64,000 nt of DNA from BQJU01 sp964015035 (lineage in GTDB: Bacteria; Bacteroidota; Bacteroidia; Chitinophagales; Saprospiraceae): positions 16,009-80,008 of the forward strand of contig CAXHCA010000010.1 in the NCBI GenBank assembly GCA_964015035.1, in the 5' to 3' direction. The translations under genes were made by a program, and so were the position numbers. The notes under the pieces were generated by a model. It searched no databases, was not told the DNA's origin, and saw nothing but the letters and a program-made list of their open reading frames with translations. Positions 47,436 through 56,210 of the stretch are shown here, piece by piece; position 1 is the first letter of the stretch, and each line of letters opens with the position of its first letter.

Positions 47436-47696
47436 CATCAAAAAAACGTAGGAAACCAGAATAAGTTTTAAAGTTTCCAAGGTTTTTTATTTTTTTATTC
47501 CACCTGCTCCATTTTGCCGACAAACCCCAGTAAAACAAGGATAAACCAGATATTTCAACAAACATCCGGACCTCCAATTTTTCTCTAAAAATGCCAATTT
47601 ATCTCAAAATAAAATTTCGCACACATTCTAAGTCTCCTAAAAAAAGCAGGTAATACTAAAGACCAAAACAGATTTGTAGAAGGGAAAAAGTGAGGG

Positions 47697-48299
47697 CTAT
47701 TGTCCGGAATGTTTTTTCAAAAATGCCCTCCAAGCTTCTGGCGTATCAACATCCAATGCCGCGGCGGGAAGTACTACCCCGATTAGTTCATTGGCATAAC
47801 GAGACAATACCGATTTTGCGCCCCGTTCACCGGATAAAGCAAGCAGATCAGAGAAGACCCGGTGGTCAAATAAAGCGGGGACACCGACCGTATCCTGATA
47901 TTTTGCAGCAACAATCGGAGGGTTTTCTTTCTGCCAGGTTTTCACCATCAGTTGTAGGTCTTTGCTAGTAATTAGCGGTTGATCTACCAATAAACACAAG
48001 ACGGCGGAAAGATTTGGACGCTGCTTAAGCAAGGCTTCAAGCCCAATGCTCACCGAGCTCCCCATGCCCGTAGCCCACGCTTCATTTTTAACCCATTGAA
48101 ATGAGTTTGCCGACAATTGATCCAGGATGATCTCGCTATTGGCACCCAAAACCACCATGACTGGTCCCAAGTGAACCGCTTCTGCCATTCCTATGGTTCT
48201 TTCCAATAGGGTTTGTCCTTGCCATTGCAGTAATTGTTTGGGCGTGCCCATCCGGGCAGAAGCCCCGGCAGCCAGGATTACGATGCCGATTTCCATCAT
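47697..48299 (-). CDS. MobA/MocA-like nucleotidyltransferase
   Basis: 200 aa. The nucleotide-binding motif VILAAGASARMGTPKQLLQWQG (read as LAAG-x-S-x-RMG-x-PK) is that of MobA/MocA/YgbP enzymes. LCLLVDQPLI holds the metal-binding Asp, and VGVPALFDHRVFSDLLALSGERGAKSVL the MocA-type C-terminal half. Members add CMP or GMP to molybdopterin. No other molybdenum cofactor genes are in the window, so the acceptor is uncertain. Two adjacent ATGs (48299, 48296). Confidence 0.9.
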   Translation of the reverse strand: MMEIGIVILAAGASARMGTPKQLLQWQGQTLLERTIGMAEAVHLGPVMVVLGANSEIILDQLSANSFQWVKNEAWATGMGSSVSIGLEALLKQRPNLSAVLCLLVDQPLITSKDLQLMVKTWQKENPPIVAAKYQDTVGVPALFDHRVFSDLLALSGERGAKSVLSRYANELIGVVLPAAALDVDTPEAWRAFLKKHSGQ

Positions 48300-48380
48300 C
48301 TTTCAACATTTAACGCTTACTTAACTACTACTTTTGGGTTCTGTTCGTTTTAATCCAAAATAAACTAAAATTTTGGACTC

Positions 48381-49100
48381 ATGATCAAACAAATATCATT
48401 GATTGCTGCGCTCACCCTGATGATCGGTAGTTTGTCTGCCCAAGACCTCAAAGGGATTTTTAATAAGGCAAAAGCCAAAATCACCGGTGAGGAGACCGAA
48501 GATGTCGGTCTGGGATTGAAAGAAGCACTGGAAGTTGGTGTGAATGATGCGGTAGATTTCCTATCGGCAGAAGATGGTTATTACAAGAGTGTCTATAAAA
48601 TTCTGCTTCCCGAAGAAGTTACTCAGGTGACGGGAAAATTAAAGAACGTTCCCGGCTTTCAAAATGTGGAGGAGGACCTGATTGAAAAAATGAACCGGGC
48701 AGCAGAAGATGCCGCCAAAAAAGCGACCCCCATTTTTGTAAACGCCATCAAGCAAATGACTTTCAAGGATGCGATGAATTTGCTGATGGGCGATAAAGAT
48801 GCCGCCACCCGCTACCTGGAAAAAACTACTTATACCAACCTATATGACGCCTTCAAGCCAGTCATCATTGAATCATTAGATAAGGTAAACGCCCGGGAAT
48901 ACTGGCGCAGTGCCGTGACCGCCTATAATAAGATTCCTTTTACCAAGAAGACCAATCCGGAATTGGATGACTATGTGACCAAAACGGCATTGACCGGTCT
49001 TTTTGGCGAGATCGAGAAGAAAGAGGCTGATATTCGGGAAAACCCCGCTGCACGAACCTCTGACTTGCTAAAAAAAGTATTTAGCAAACAAGACAAATAG
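48381..49100 (+). CDS. DUF4197 secreted protein
   Basis: 239 aa. Signal peptide IKQISLIAALTLMIGSLSAQ. The mature part is all-alpha and matches DUF4197: GLKEALEVGVNDAVDFLS, LLPEEVTQVTGKL, AAKKATPIFVNAIKQMTFKDAMNLL, ATRYLEKTTYTNLYDAF. Periplasmic, function unknown. A 14-bp stem with one mismatch (49112-49153) follows the stop codon and may terminate it. Confidence 0.92.
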   Translation: MIKQISLIAALTLMIGSLSAQDLKGIFNKAKAKITGEETEDVGLGLKEALEVGVNDAVDFLSAEDGYYKSVYKILLPEEVTQVTGKLKNVPGFQNVEEDLIEKMNRAAEDAAKKATPIFVNAIKQMTFKDAMNLLMGDKDAATRYLEKTTYTNLYDAFKPVIIESLDKVNAREYWRSAVTAYNKIPFTKKTNPELDDYVTKTALTGLFGEIEKKEADIRENPAARTSDLLKKVFSKQDK

Positions 49101-49172
49101 ATCCCCTGCCCTTGCAAAGCCAGTGGTGTAAAAATCGCTCATTGGCTTTGCAATAGCCTCTTGCTAATGCAC

Positions 49173-49190
49173 TAAGTGCTTGTTTGGAGG
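49173..49190 (+). mobile_element. Solo terminal repeat of the MITE-like family (copy C)
   Basis: TAAGTGCTTGTTTGGAGG matches the family end, but I find no partner end downstream. It may be a truncated element. It is 70 bases after the DUF4197 gene. Confidence 0.45.
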
Positions 49191-49227
49191 ATTTCTAATC
49201 CGATTACTTCTGCAAAAATCTAATAGA

Positions 49228-49247
49228 AGATGCCTCCGGAGGCATCT
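49228..49247. repeat. Perfect 20-bp palindrome
   Basis: AGATGCCTCCGGAGGCATCT reads the same on both strands. It lies between the solo terminal repeat and the S1-protein gene in a 325-base gap that otherwise holds no gene. Could be an operator or the interior of a decayed miniature element. Confidence 0.7.
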
Positions 49248-49425
49248 GGTCAGATAAAAAGCTCAAATCTAAAATAATGACGAAGCAAATTAATAGAATC
49301 CCATCTGCTCAATCTTTTTTTGGGGACAAACCTGACACCCTCCTGCAATTTGTTATACACACAACCTAAGCGGTGAGTATACAAATTCAACGGCAATTGC
49401 CTACCTTTACCGGAAAGAACTAGCA

Positions 49426-50256
49426 ATGGCAGCAATTGGACAATGGAATGAGTTAAGAGTCATCAAGGAACTAGACTTCGGCGTTTATCTGGATGCCGAC
49501 GAGCTAGGAGAAGTCCTATTACCACGACGCTACGTGCCCGAAAACTGCCAGCCCGAAGATACTGTTCGCGTTTTCATCTACCTTGATTCTGAAGATCGCT
49601 ATATTGCCACTACAGAGACGCCCTATGCTACCGTGGGAGATTTTGCGCTGCTAAAGGTGGTGGCCGTCAATAATTTTGGTGCATTTCTCGATTGGGGATT
49701 GCTCAAAGATTTGCTGGTTCCCTTCCGGGAACAAAAGCAGAAAATGGAAGTGGGCCGGTCCTATTTGGTGTATTTGTATATTGATGAAGACAGCCAGCGC
49801 ATTGCTGCTTCAAATAAGTTGAACAAATTTCTGGACAAGACGCCGCATGATTTTGAAGAAGGGCAGGAAGTCCAACTCATCATCGCTAAAAAGACCGACC
49901 TCGGTTATAAAACCATAGTCGATGGCACGCACTGGGGTATATTGTACGAAAATGAAATTTTCCAAACCTTGCACATTGGCCAGTCCATTAAGGGTTATGT
50001 CAAGAAAATTCGGGAGGATCAAAAAATTGATTTATCGCTACAACCCGCAGGCTACGAGAAGATTCCAGATTTAGCTGAGATTATTCTGCAAGAGCTGAAA
50101 AAAAACAAGGGTTTGCTCCCCATCAATGACAAAAGCTCGGCCGAAGTCATTTATGCTCGTTTTGGCGTCAGCAAAAAGTCCTTCAAGAAAGCAGTGGGCA
50201 ATTTGTATAAAAAGCGATTGATTACCATTGAAAAAAGTGGTTTAAGATTGGTCTAA
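49426..50256 (+). CDS. CvfB-like S1 RNA-binding protein
   Basis: 276 aa. Three S1-type OB folds in series (about 1-65, 70-130, 145-210: VGDFALLKVVAVNNFGAFLDWGL is the second) followed by a winged-helix C-terminus (about 215-276: VIYARFGVSKKSFKKAVGNLYKKRLI). This is the CvfB/YitL architecture, an RNA-binding protein that influences virulence or RNA turnover in Firmicutes. Cytoplasmic. The two stop codons of this and the convergent T9SS gene are 2 bases apart. Confidence 0.93.
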   Translation: MAAIGQWNELRVIKELDFGVYLDADELGEVLLPRRYVPENCQPEDTVRVFIYLDSEDRYIATTETPYATVGDFALLKVVAVNNFGAFLDWGLLKDLLVPFREQKQKMEVGRSYLVYLYIDEDSQRIAASNKLNKFLDKTPHDFEEGQEVQLIIAKKTDLGYKTIVDGTHWGILYENEIFQTLHIGQSIKGYVKKIREDQKIDLSLQPAGYEKIPDLAEIILQELKKNKGLLPINDKSSAEVIYARFGVSKKSFKKAVGNLYKKRLITIEKSGLRLV

Positions 50257-50258
50257 AC

Positions 50259-52547
50259 TTACTTCACCAGCAAAACATCACCCGATAAGACTTCAGTATA
50301 AACGGTACCGTCTGCCCGGTAACCTTCCAGGACCAGCATCCAGGCATAGACCCCTGCCGGGGCGGGGCGGCCTCTGATTTTTCCATCCCACCCCTCTTTA
50401 ACTTCATCGGACTTAAAAATCAATTCTCCCCAACGGCTATACACGCTTATTTCAATGCTGATGATATCTGTTCCATACACCCGAAACTCATCGTTAATGC
50501 CGTCCAGATTGGGACTAAAAGCATTGGGGACAAACACTTGAGTGGGGCATACCTCCTTCAATACGACCTCATCCGTTCCCTCACAGCCGAACTCATCGGT
50601 GACCGTCACCCGATAGGTGCCTTCTTCTCTCAGGGTCAAAGTCGGTTGGGTCGTACCATTTTGCCAGCGGTAACTGTCAAAATTTCCTGGATCCAACACT
50701 ACTTCAAAATTCTGCGTACAAATGATCGTATCCGGTCCCAAATCGGGAATGGGATTGGGGTTGACCTCCACCAAGGTCTCAGCCGGGAAGGTGGCACATC
50801 CTGAAATAATGCCAATCACTTCATAGATGCCCGAAACATTGGTAGCCGCATTGTTAATTGTAGGAAATTGAGATTCTGAAAAGTAACTATTCGGGCCTGT
50901 CCATTCGTAGCGGGCGCCGGCTAAATCAGTGGCTCCCAAAGAAAAGGATGCCCCTTCACAAACGGTGACATCTCCCGCCACCTCTACCGCTTGGCGTAGG
51001 GTAATTAAAAGGTCCCGATTGAAAGTATCAACGATATTGAGGCATTCATCGGTGAGGATCAATTGTACGGGATAGCTGCCCAACTGAGCATAGTGGTGTT
51101 CAAAGGCTGAATTGGTTTCCGTTGTCCCATCTCCCAAGTCCCACCTAAAGGTGTATCGAACCGGCGAAAGCCCGGTATCAAAATAGAGGGTATCATTCAA
51201 ACAACCACCTTCCGGAATGGGGTTGGCATTGAGTTTTTTAAAGCTCGCCCCACCGCTGTAAGCATAAGATTCCAGATTGCCATAGCCGTAGGCAGTAGCA
51301 ATCACACCACAACCTTCAGAAATGATGGTATGTGCTCCATCTTTGACCATCAAGGTGGCATAGGCGAAATCCGGAAACGCGCTGATAATATTGATATTAG
51401 TCAAGTTTCCCAGTGGTTCCGCATCAAAGGTGATATAGGGCGCATCATCAGTAGCAAAAATGACATTGATGTAATTTTCACGGATGTCCTGAAAGCCGGA
51501 ATTGTACAGCGTCACCGTATCCCTTGTTTGTTCAATACTATTGAGTAACAACATAGATGGATCGCTCACCGAGTGACCACTGCAAGAATTGCCAAGGATG
51601 TACTGTGCTACAAGAATCGCCTTATCTCCACGGATGTAAACATCCTCCGGAGCATTAAATTCTACATACGTTCCCGCATTCAGGGTGTAGTTTTGCGTTG
51701 TACTTCCCATTACCTCCACAAGAGTATTATTTTCAGCAGCCATGACCCGCAATTTATTGTAATTCATATGGGCAAAGGGTGCGGCTACAAATTGCCTGCC
51801 CCAGGTAGAAACGGCATACATTTGCTCCAATAAGTTATCCCGAAAACTACAACCTACCGGCACCTCACTCCATCTACAACCGGCAAATACTGCAAAGGCT
51901 TTATCCCCCTGCACATGAGATCCTGTCAGGTCATCAAATGCTCCCGCTGATTGCACCTGATAAGTTTCCCCGGCATCCAATTCAATATCAAAAGTTGTTC
52001 CCGCTAAACGTCCCCCTTTTGTATTATCGCTTACAGTAACGGCAATTTTTGTTTCATCCTCGATGCCTACGATTACAAATTCTGAAGGATAGACCTCATT
52101 ACCTTGGCCGAAGGCGGTATATGACATAACGTAGTATTCATTGTCAATAGAAGGTACCGGTAGTACTACGGAGGCTTCCGAGCGATTATTGGCATATTGG
52201 TGCATGTAAACAGATACGGGCTGAGCTGCCGTGACATGTACGCCGGTTTGGGTGATTTGTTCCGATCCCAAGGTTTCGGTAAAGGCCGGCAGGGTTACCA
52301 ACTTCACATCATTGGCCGCCACACTATAATCTTGACTCCAATTTAGCTGTGGTACGCTGACTACCCCGCTGGTGTTGTATTTAGAAGTGATCATCACCAC
52401 CTTGCTATTCTGATTGATATCGTAGTGCTCCATAAATGCGAGCCAAAAATCCTGCCCTTCATTGCTCTGACAAAAGGCATTTGATGCAGCAGCGATCAAC
52501 AATAGCAATACTGATCCGACATGGTAAAATGGCTGGCGTATCTTCAT
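50259..52547 (-). CDS. T9SS type B surface protein with IgGFc-binding-like and PKD domains
   Basis: 762 aa. Signal peptide (GSVLLLLIAAASNAFCQ). Residues about 30-430 match the IgGFc-binding N-terminal domain of large adhesins: QDFWLAFMEH, VSVPQLNW, PVSVYMHQYANNRSEASVVL, GSHVQGDKAFAVFAGC. A PKD domain follows (about 460-530: TFRWDLGDGTTETNSAFEHHY), an Ig-like domain (about 540-610), and the gliding-motility-associated CHU_C signal (about 675-762: FVPNAFSPNLDGINDEF). Exported by T9SS to the cell surface; adhesion is inferred from the domain. Confidence 0.9.
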   Translation of the reverse strand: MKIRQPFYHVGSVLLLLIAAASNAFCQSNEGQDFWLAFMEHYDINQNSKVVMITSKYNTSGVVSVPQLNWSQDYSVAANDVKLVTLPAFTETLGSEQITQTGVHVTAAQPVSVYMHQYANNRSEASVVLPVPSIDNEYYVMSYTAFGQGNEVYPSEFVIVGIEDETKIAVTVSDNTKGGRLAGTTFDIELDAGETYQVQSAGAFDDLTGSHVQGDKAFAVFAGCRWSEVPVGCSFRDNLLEQMYAVSTWGRQFVAAPFAHMNYNKLRVMAAENNTLVEVMGSTTQNYTLNAGTYVEFNAPEDVYIRGDKAILVAQYILGNSCSGHSVSDPSMLLLNSIEQTRDTVTLYNSGFQDIRENYINVIFATDDAPYITFDAEPLGNLTNINIISAFPDFAYATLMVKDGAHTIISEGCGVIATAYGYGNLESYAYSGGASFKKLNANPIPEGGCLNDTLYFDTGLSPVRYTFRWDLGDGTTETNSAFEHHYAQLGSYPVQLILTDECLNIVDTFNRDLLITLRQAVEVAGDVTVCEGASFSLGATDLAGARYEWTGPNSYFSESQFPTINNAATNVSGIYEVIGIISGCATFPAETLVEVNPNPIPDLGPDTIICTQNFEVVLDPGNFDSYRWQNGTTQPTLTLREEGTYRVTVTDEFGCEGTDEVVLKEVCPTQVFVPNAFSPNLDGINDEFRVYGTDIISIEISVYSRWGELIFKSDEVKEGWDGKIRGRPAPAGVYAWMLVLEGYRADGTVYTEVLSGDVLLVK

Positions 52548-52645
52548 AGTTGCAGTTTGAGAAAATAAGGTAGAAAAAAGCCGGGAAAGAAAGTTTTTTG
52601 CGCTCCATTTTTACTGTCGATGGATGACATAGGGGCAAAAAAAAA

Positions 52646-52679
52646 TTCCTACATCTCAGAAGGGACAAAGATGTAGGAA
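52646..52679 (-). terminator. Hairpin element e3 with T-run on the minus strand
   Basis: TTCCTACATCT ... AGATGTAGGAA, an 11-bp perfect stem followed by nine T on the minus strand, and preceded there by CTCATAGTATGTTTAATTC (core shared with e1 and e2). It is downstream of the kinase terminator at 52741 with a TATCTTTG -7-like element between them, so a transcript of about 60-80 bases is possible. Confidence 0.65.
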
Positions 52680-52733
52680 GAATTAAACATACTATGAGAA
52701 AACTTGATTACAAAGATAATCACGCCAAATGAC

Positions 52734-52765
52734 AAAAAATGCCCCGTTTAGGTTATGGGGCTTTT
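52734..52765 (-). terminator. Terminator of the histidine kinase gene
   Basis: GCCCC ... GGGGC (52741-52761) flanked by AAAAAAT and TTTT, so it works in both directions; about 90 bases beyond the kinase stop codon. Confidence 0.7.
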
Positions 52766-52850
52766 AACACTTTAAATGGTTGTCATTCGTTAGAAAACGG
52801 AGAGAGTGTTAAAAGAAAAGGTAGGAATTTGGGGCTTTTTGCGGCAGCTA

Positions 52851-54764
52851 TTACTTAATTTGGATTTCCACGATTGGGATTTTGATTTCCACGCGCGTCC
52901 CCCGCGCCTCCCCTGTTTCTTCATCCACTAAATCGATGGTTTTGACCAGGACGCCTTTGTTTTTGGAATGGTGCAAGATTTGCAGGCGTTTTTCGGTAAT
53001 CTTGGTGCCTTTGGAGCGGTGGTTTTTGTAGGCGGCATCCTTTTCTTGCAGTTGTCGCGCTTTTTCTCTTCCTATGCCGTTGTCTTCCACCACACAGAGG
53101 ATGGTATCTTCCTCCAAGAGGGAAAACCTGACCTGAATCAGGCCGTTCTTCTTGGAGCGGAGGCCGTGCTCAATGGCGTTTTCCACATAGGGCTGCACAA
53201 TCATGGTAGGTACTCCCAGTATGTCTTCCTCGATTTCATCATCCACCTTAATCTCGAAAGAAAGGCGGTCTTCAAAGCGTAGTTTTTCGTTAATGTAGAG
53301 GTAGTCCTCCAAGAACTCCAATTCCTTTTCTAATGAAATGATTTCCAAATCGGAGTAATCGAGGCTCTGGCGCATCAACTTGGCAAATTTCGCTAGGTAT
53401 TTAGCGGCCGAATTCCCTTTATTGGAGGTGATATAATTCTGAATGGAATTAAGGGCGTTATACATAAAGTGAGGGTTCATCTGTGCCCTGAGCGCCTTCA
53501 GCTGAAGACGAGTAGCCTGAAGCTTGAGCAATTCTGTTTCCTGCCGCTTCTTGGCCGCTTCGTATTTTACTTCCAATTCCATCTGGCGGCGCTTATTGAT
53601 CTGCTCCGTATAACGCTCGGCAAACTTGACGTGCATGTTTTGATATTCAAACGCGCTCTTATAGTCGTCCAAATCAACATAGAAGGCAGCAATATCTTTA
53701 CAGACGCTGGAAAGCTGTTTGTAATCTTCAATCTTGCTGGCGTATTCATAAGCCAAGGCAAAATGCTCTAATGCCTCATCCAGTTGTTTAGATTCGGCAA
53801 AAATGCGTGCCCGCCAATTTTCGATCACGGAAAAATTATAAAAATCCTCTTCTGAAATTTCCTTATAGACATGCTCCGCGCGTTCAAAAAGCTCCAGCGC
53901 TTCCTCAAAGCGGTCTTTCTCCATATAACAGTACCCGAGATTGCCGTAAGCACTGGCGCGCGCATGCTGGCTAATGTCATCATCTACATTGATGGCCTTA
54001 CGGAAATACTGCTCTGCATTGTCGGGATCTTCAATGGCCATATAACCAATGCCCACGTTGAGATAGTGCCAGGACAAGCGGGTCCGCATGGGAATGGATT
54101 CACACATTTTGACCACTTTGAGGTAGGCCCGCACACTCTTTTCATGCTCATCATCCTTTTCGTATACCTTTCCCAGGCCACTGTGCACTAAGGTCATAAA
54201 ATAGAGATCCTTTAACGACAAAGGCGTTTCCAGGGAATTAATGATCTTTTCAGCTTCCAGAAACAGCTCAATGGCTTTGGAATAATTGCCATAGTGCAAG
54301 TTGAGGAAGCCCTCCCGGCAAATCATCCTGGCCCGCAGTCGTTCATCGGGAAACTTCTTCAGCAGCCGCTCTGTTTTCTCCTGCAATTCGGTGGCCTGGT
54401 CCATTTGTTCCATATTCATGCAGGTGCCCATGTAATCGATATAGACCTCGGCCATATCTTTTACCGTGCCACGTTCTTCCAACATATCAATGGCCTGCAA
54501 AAAAGAGGCTTCTGCTGCGTTGAAATTATAGAGCTGATTTTCGATGATGGCGGTGCGCAGCAGGTAATTCAGCCGAAAATCAGGGTAATTGTACTGATCC
54601 AACAACTCTTTTTGTTCGAGCAGTAGTTCGCGGGCCCGTTCTACCTGAGTAAAGGCATATTGTCCGGTCAGCTGATCAATCAACAGCATCCGTTGCAGCG
54701 GGTCTTTTTGCTGACTCAACTTAAATTCCAGATGATGAATGGATGTTTCTACCGGACTCGTCAT
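52851..54764 (-). CDS. Soluble TPR sensor histidine kinase (LytS/HisKA_7TM-less type)
   Basis: 637 aa with no signal peptide and no transmembrane helix. Residues about 1-375 are about ten TPR units (for example ARASAYGNLGYCYMEKDRFEEA), then a coiled coil (about 380-425), the His_kinase motif LRAQMNPHFMYNALNSIQNY with His near 432, and a HATPase_c domain (PYVENAIEHGLRSKKNG, VVEDNGIGREKA). It probably phosphorylates the LytTR regulator encoded just upstream on the same strand. Most Bacteroidota TPR kinases have a membrane helix between TPR and kinase; this one does not. A GG-leader peptide gene lies between kinase and regulator. Confidence 0.93.
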   Translation of the reverse strand: MTSPVETSIHHLEFKLSQQKDPLQRMLLIDQLTGQYAFTQVERARELLLEQKELLDQYNYPDFRLNYLLRTAIIENQLYNFNAAEASFLQAIDMLEERGTVKDMAEVYIDYMGTCMNMEQMDQATELQEKTERLLKKFPDERLRARMICREGFLNLHYGNYSKAIELFLEAEKIINSLETPLSLKDLYFMTLVHSGLGKVYEKDDEHEKSVRAYLKVVKMCESIPMRTRLSWHYLNVGIGYMAIEDPDNAEQYFRKAINVDDDISQHARASAYGNLGYCYMEKDRFEEALELFERAEHVYKEISEEDFYNFSVIENWRARIFAESKQLDEALEHFALAYEYASKIEDYKQLSSVCKDIAAFYVDLDDYKSAFEYQNMHVKFAERYTEQINKRRQMELEVKYEAAKKRQETELLKLQATRLQLKALRAQMNPHFMYNALNSIQNYITSNKGNSAAKYLAKFAKLMRQSLDYSDLEIISLEKELEFLEDYLYINEKLRFEDRLSFEIKVDDEIEEDILGVPTMIVQPYVENAIEHGLRSKKNGLIQVRFSLLEEDTILCVVEDNGIGREKARQLQEKDAAYKNHRSKGTKITEKRLQILHHSKNKGVLVKTIDLVDEETGEARGTRVEIKIPIVEIQIK

Positions 54765-54895
54765 AGTCTAAAGATCGTTCGTTTTTGGCAACATTAAAAA
54801 TAAATGTGCCATTTCTATTTCCGGAACCGGACAAAGCTATGCCGTAATTCAATTATTCCTTTGCCCATGCCAGTGGTCAAAGAGCGATAAAATAC

Positions 54896-54930
54896 AAAAG
54901 GACTACATTCTCAAAGAATGTAGTCCTTCT
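54896..54930 (-). terminator. Terminator of the GG-leader peptide gene
   Basis: AAGGACTACATTCT ... AGAATGTAGTCCTT, 12 or more base pairs with a 3-base loop, followed on the minus strand by TTTTGTATTTT. It lies 25 bases after the peptide stop codon and ends the peptide transcript before the kinase gene. Confidence 0.85.
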
Positions 54931-54954
54931 TATTTTATAGATTTCAACAACGGT

Positions 54955-55101
54955 TTACTGAGGGACAATCCCTCCAAGGCCATTGTTCCACTTTTTCTTT
55001 TTCTTGTCATCTTTACCCCCAACAATCTTCTTCATATCCTTTTTCTTGAGGGTTTTTAGATCTTTCTTAAGATCGTCAAGATTTTTTTTCGGTTTCCCCA
55101 T
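54955..55101 (-). CDS. 48-aa Lys-rich peptide with Gly-Gly leader (bacteriocin-type signal)
   Basis: ATG at 55101, TAA at 54955-54957. 17 of 48 residues are Lys. Residues 8-29 read LDDLKKDLKTLKKKDMKKIV then GG, the pattern of Bacteroidota bacteriocin-type leaders (hydrophobic positions spaced L-x-x-L, KKIVGG at the cleavage site). Cleavage after G29 by a C39-type peptidase would release a 19-residue peptide ending in WNNGLGGIVPQ, with a basic stretch. It has its own promoter-like element (55166) and terminator (54896) and sits between the LytTR regulator and the TPR kinase on the same strand. It could be a signalling peptide for that pair, a RiPP precursor, or a plain basic small protein. No maturation or export gene is nearby. 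Confidence 0.7.
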   Translation of the reverse strand: MGKPKKNLDDLKKDLKTLKKKDMKKIVGGKDDKKKKKWNNGLGGIVPQ

Positions 55102-55165
55102 AGTATCTATTTTTAAATCGATCCGGGATTTTAAATTTAGAACTCACTTATGGATAGTAAAAGTA

Positions 55166-55173
55166 CAAAAATA
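55166..55173 (-). promoter_or_regulatory. Candidate -7 element TATTTTTG for the peptide gene
   Basis: On the minus strand TATTTTTG matches TAnnTTTG, about 65 bases before the peptide ATG; the -33 element is not clear. Confidence 0.5.
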
Positions 55174-55264
55174 TCTACAGTTCAGAAAAGATTTAACTTT
55201 TGAACAACACATTTTTTTTCTTTAAAAGGGAAAAAAAAATATCTGTTTTTAACACAATATTCTT

Positions 55265-56032
55265 CTATAATCCCTCCTGTAGTCTTCGCATTTTTTCCAT
55301 AAATGCCGGGCGGCGGCGGCGAGACACTTCAATCTTGATCTCGTCGTCCATAATCAGGTACCCACCATCGCCTTTGACAAACTTGCGCATGTAGTTCAGG
55401 TTGATCACGTGCCGTTTGTGAACGCGATAGAAATTGAAAGGTTCCAATAGGTCCTCGTACGATTTAATGGTTTTAGAGGCAGTAATCCGCTCTCCACTTT
55501 CTAGAAAGATATGGGTATAATTATCTTCCGCTTCAAAGCGAACGATATCTTTGATATTGACAAAATAAATTCCATCCAATGCCGAGATACTCATTTTGGT
55601 AAAGGCATTGGGATTATTGTAGTAGTTATTAAAAACATCCAGCCGTTTGTCTGTTTGTGTATCGGCTTCTTTACGTGGCTTAATCCTTGCCACCGCATCC
55701 GTCAACAAATCGGGGTCAATCGGTTTGACGATGTATCCGATAGAGCTATACTCACAGGCTTTAATGGCGTACTCCTGATAAGCCGTGACAAAAACGATTT
55801 CGAAATCGATGGGACGAAGCTTATTGAGCAACTGAAAGACCAGCCCATCAGGCAAACTGATATCCAAGAAAGCAACATCAGGTCGGACGGGGAGGCTATT
55901 AAATAACTCTACACCTTCAGCAATTGAGCCGGCGGTACCCATCAACTCAACATCTTCACAATGCTCGGCCAATAAATTCTTTAAATTATTTAGACCATTG
56001 ATTTCATCCTCAATAATGACTGCTTTGACCAC
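55265..56032 (-). CDS. LytTR-family response regulator
   Basis: 255 aa. Receiver domain 1-125: acidic pocket E8/D9, phospho-acceptor D57 in VAFLDISLPDG, FVTAYQEYAI, and IVKPID. The LytTR DNA-binding domain is about 150-255: FVNIKDIVRFEAEDNYTHIF, ITASKTIKSYEDLL, FYRVHKRHVINLNYMRKF. Regulates target promoters as a dimer. The likely partner is the soluble TPR kinase at 52851; the peptide gene lies between them. Confidence 0.95.
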   Translation of the reverse strand: MVKAVIIEDEINGLNNLKNLLAEHCEDVELMGTAGSIAEGVELFNSLPVRPDVAFLDISLPDGLVFQLLNKLRPIDFEIVFVTAYQEYAIKACEYSSIGYIVKPIDPDLLTDAVARIKPRKEADTQTDKRLDVFNNYYNNPNAFTKMSISALDGIYFVNIKDIVRFEAEDNYTHIFLESGERITASKTIKSYEDLLEPFNFYRVHKRHVINLNYMRKFVKGDGGYLIMDDEIKIEVSRRRRPAFMEKMRRLQEGL

Positions 56033-56174
56033 GGTATATTTTTTGATAAAAGATTAACCAAAATGAATTAGTAAAGTTACACTAAAGCACTTGAATTAGA
56101 AAAAAAACTTCCGCCTATCTAGGAAGCGGTCTGATTTTCAGGGGTACGGTCACCCAACTCTGCCTGCTATCTGA

Positions 56175-56182
56175 TATTTTTG
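56175..56182 (+). promoter_or_regulatory. Candidate -7 element TATTTTTG for the K+ channel
   Basis: Matches TAnnTTTG, 28 bases before the ATG at 56211; no convincing -33. Confidence 0.45.
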
Positions 56183-56210
56183 TATTTTTTCGGAATAAAA
56201 TAACTGGTTC

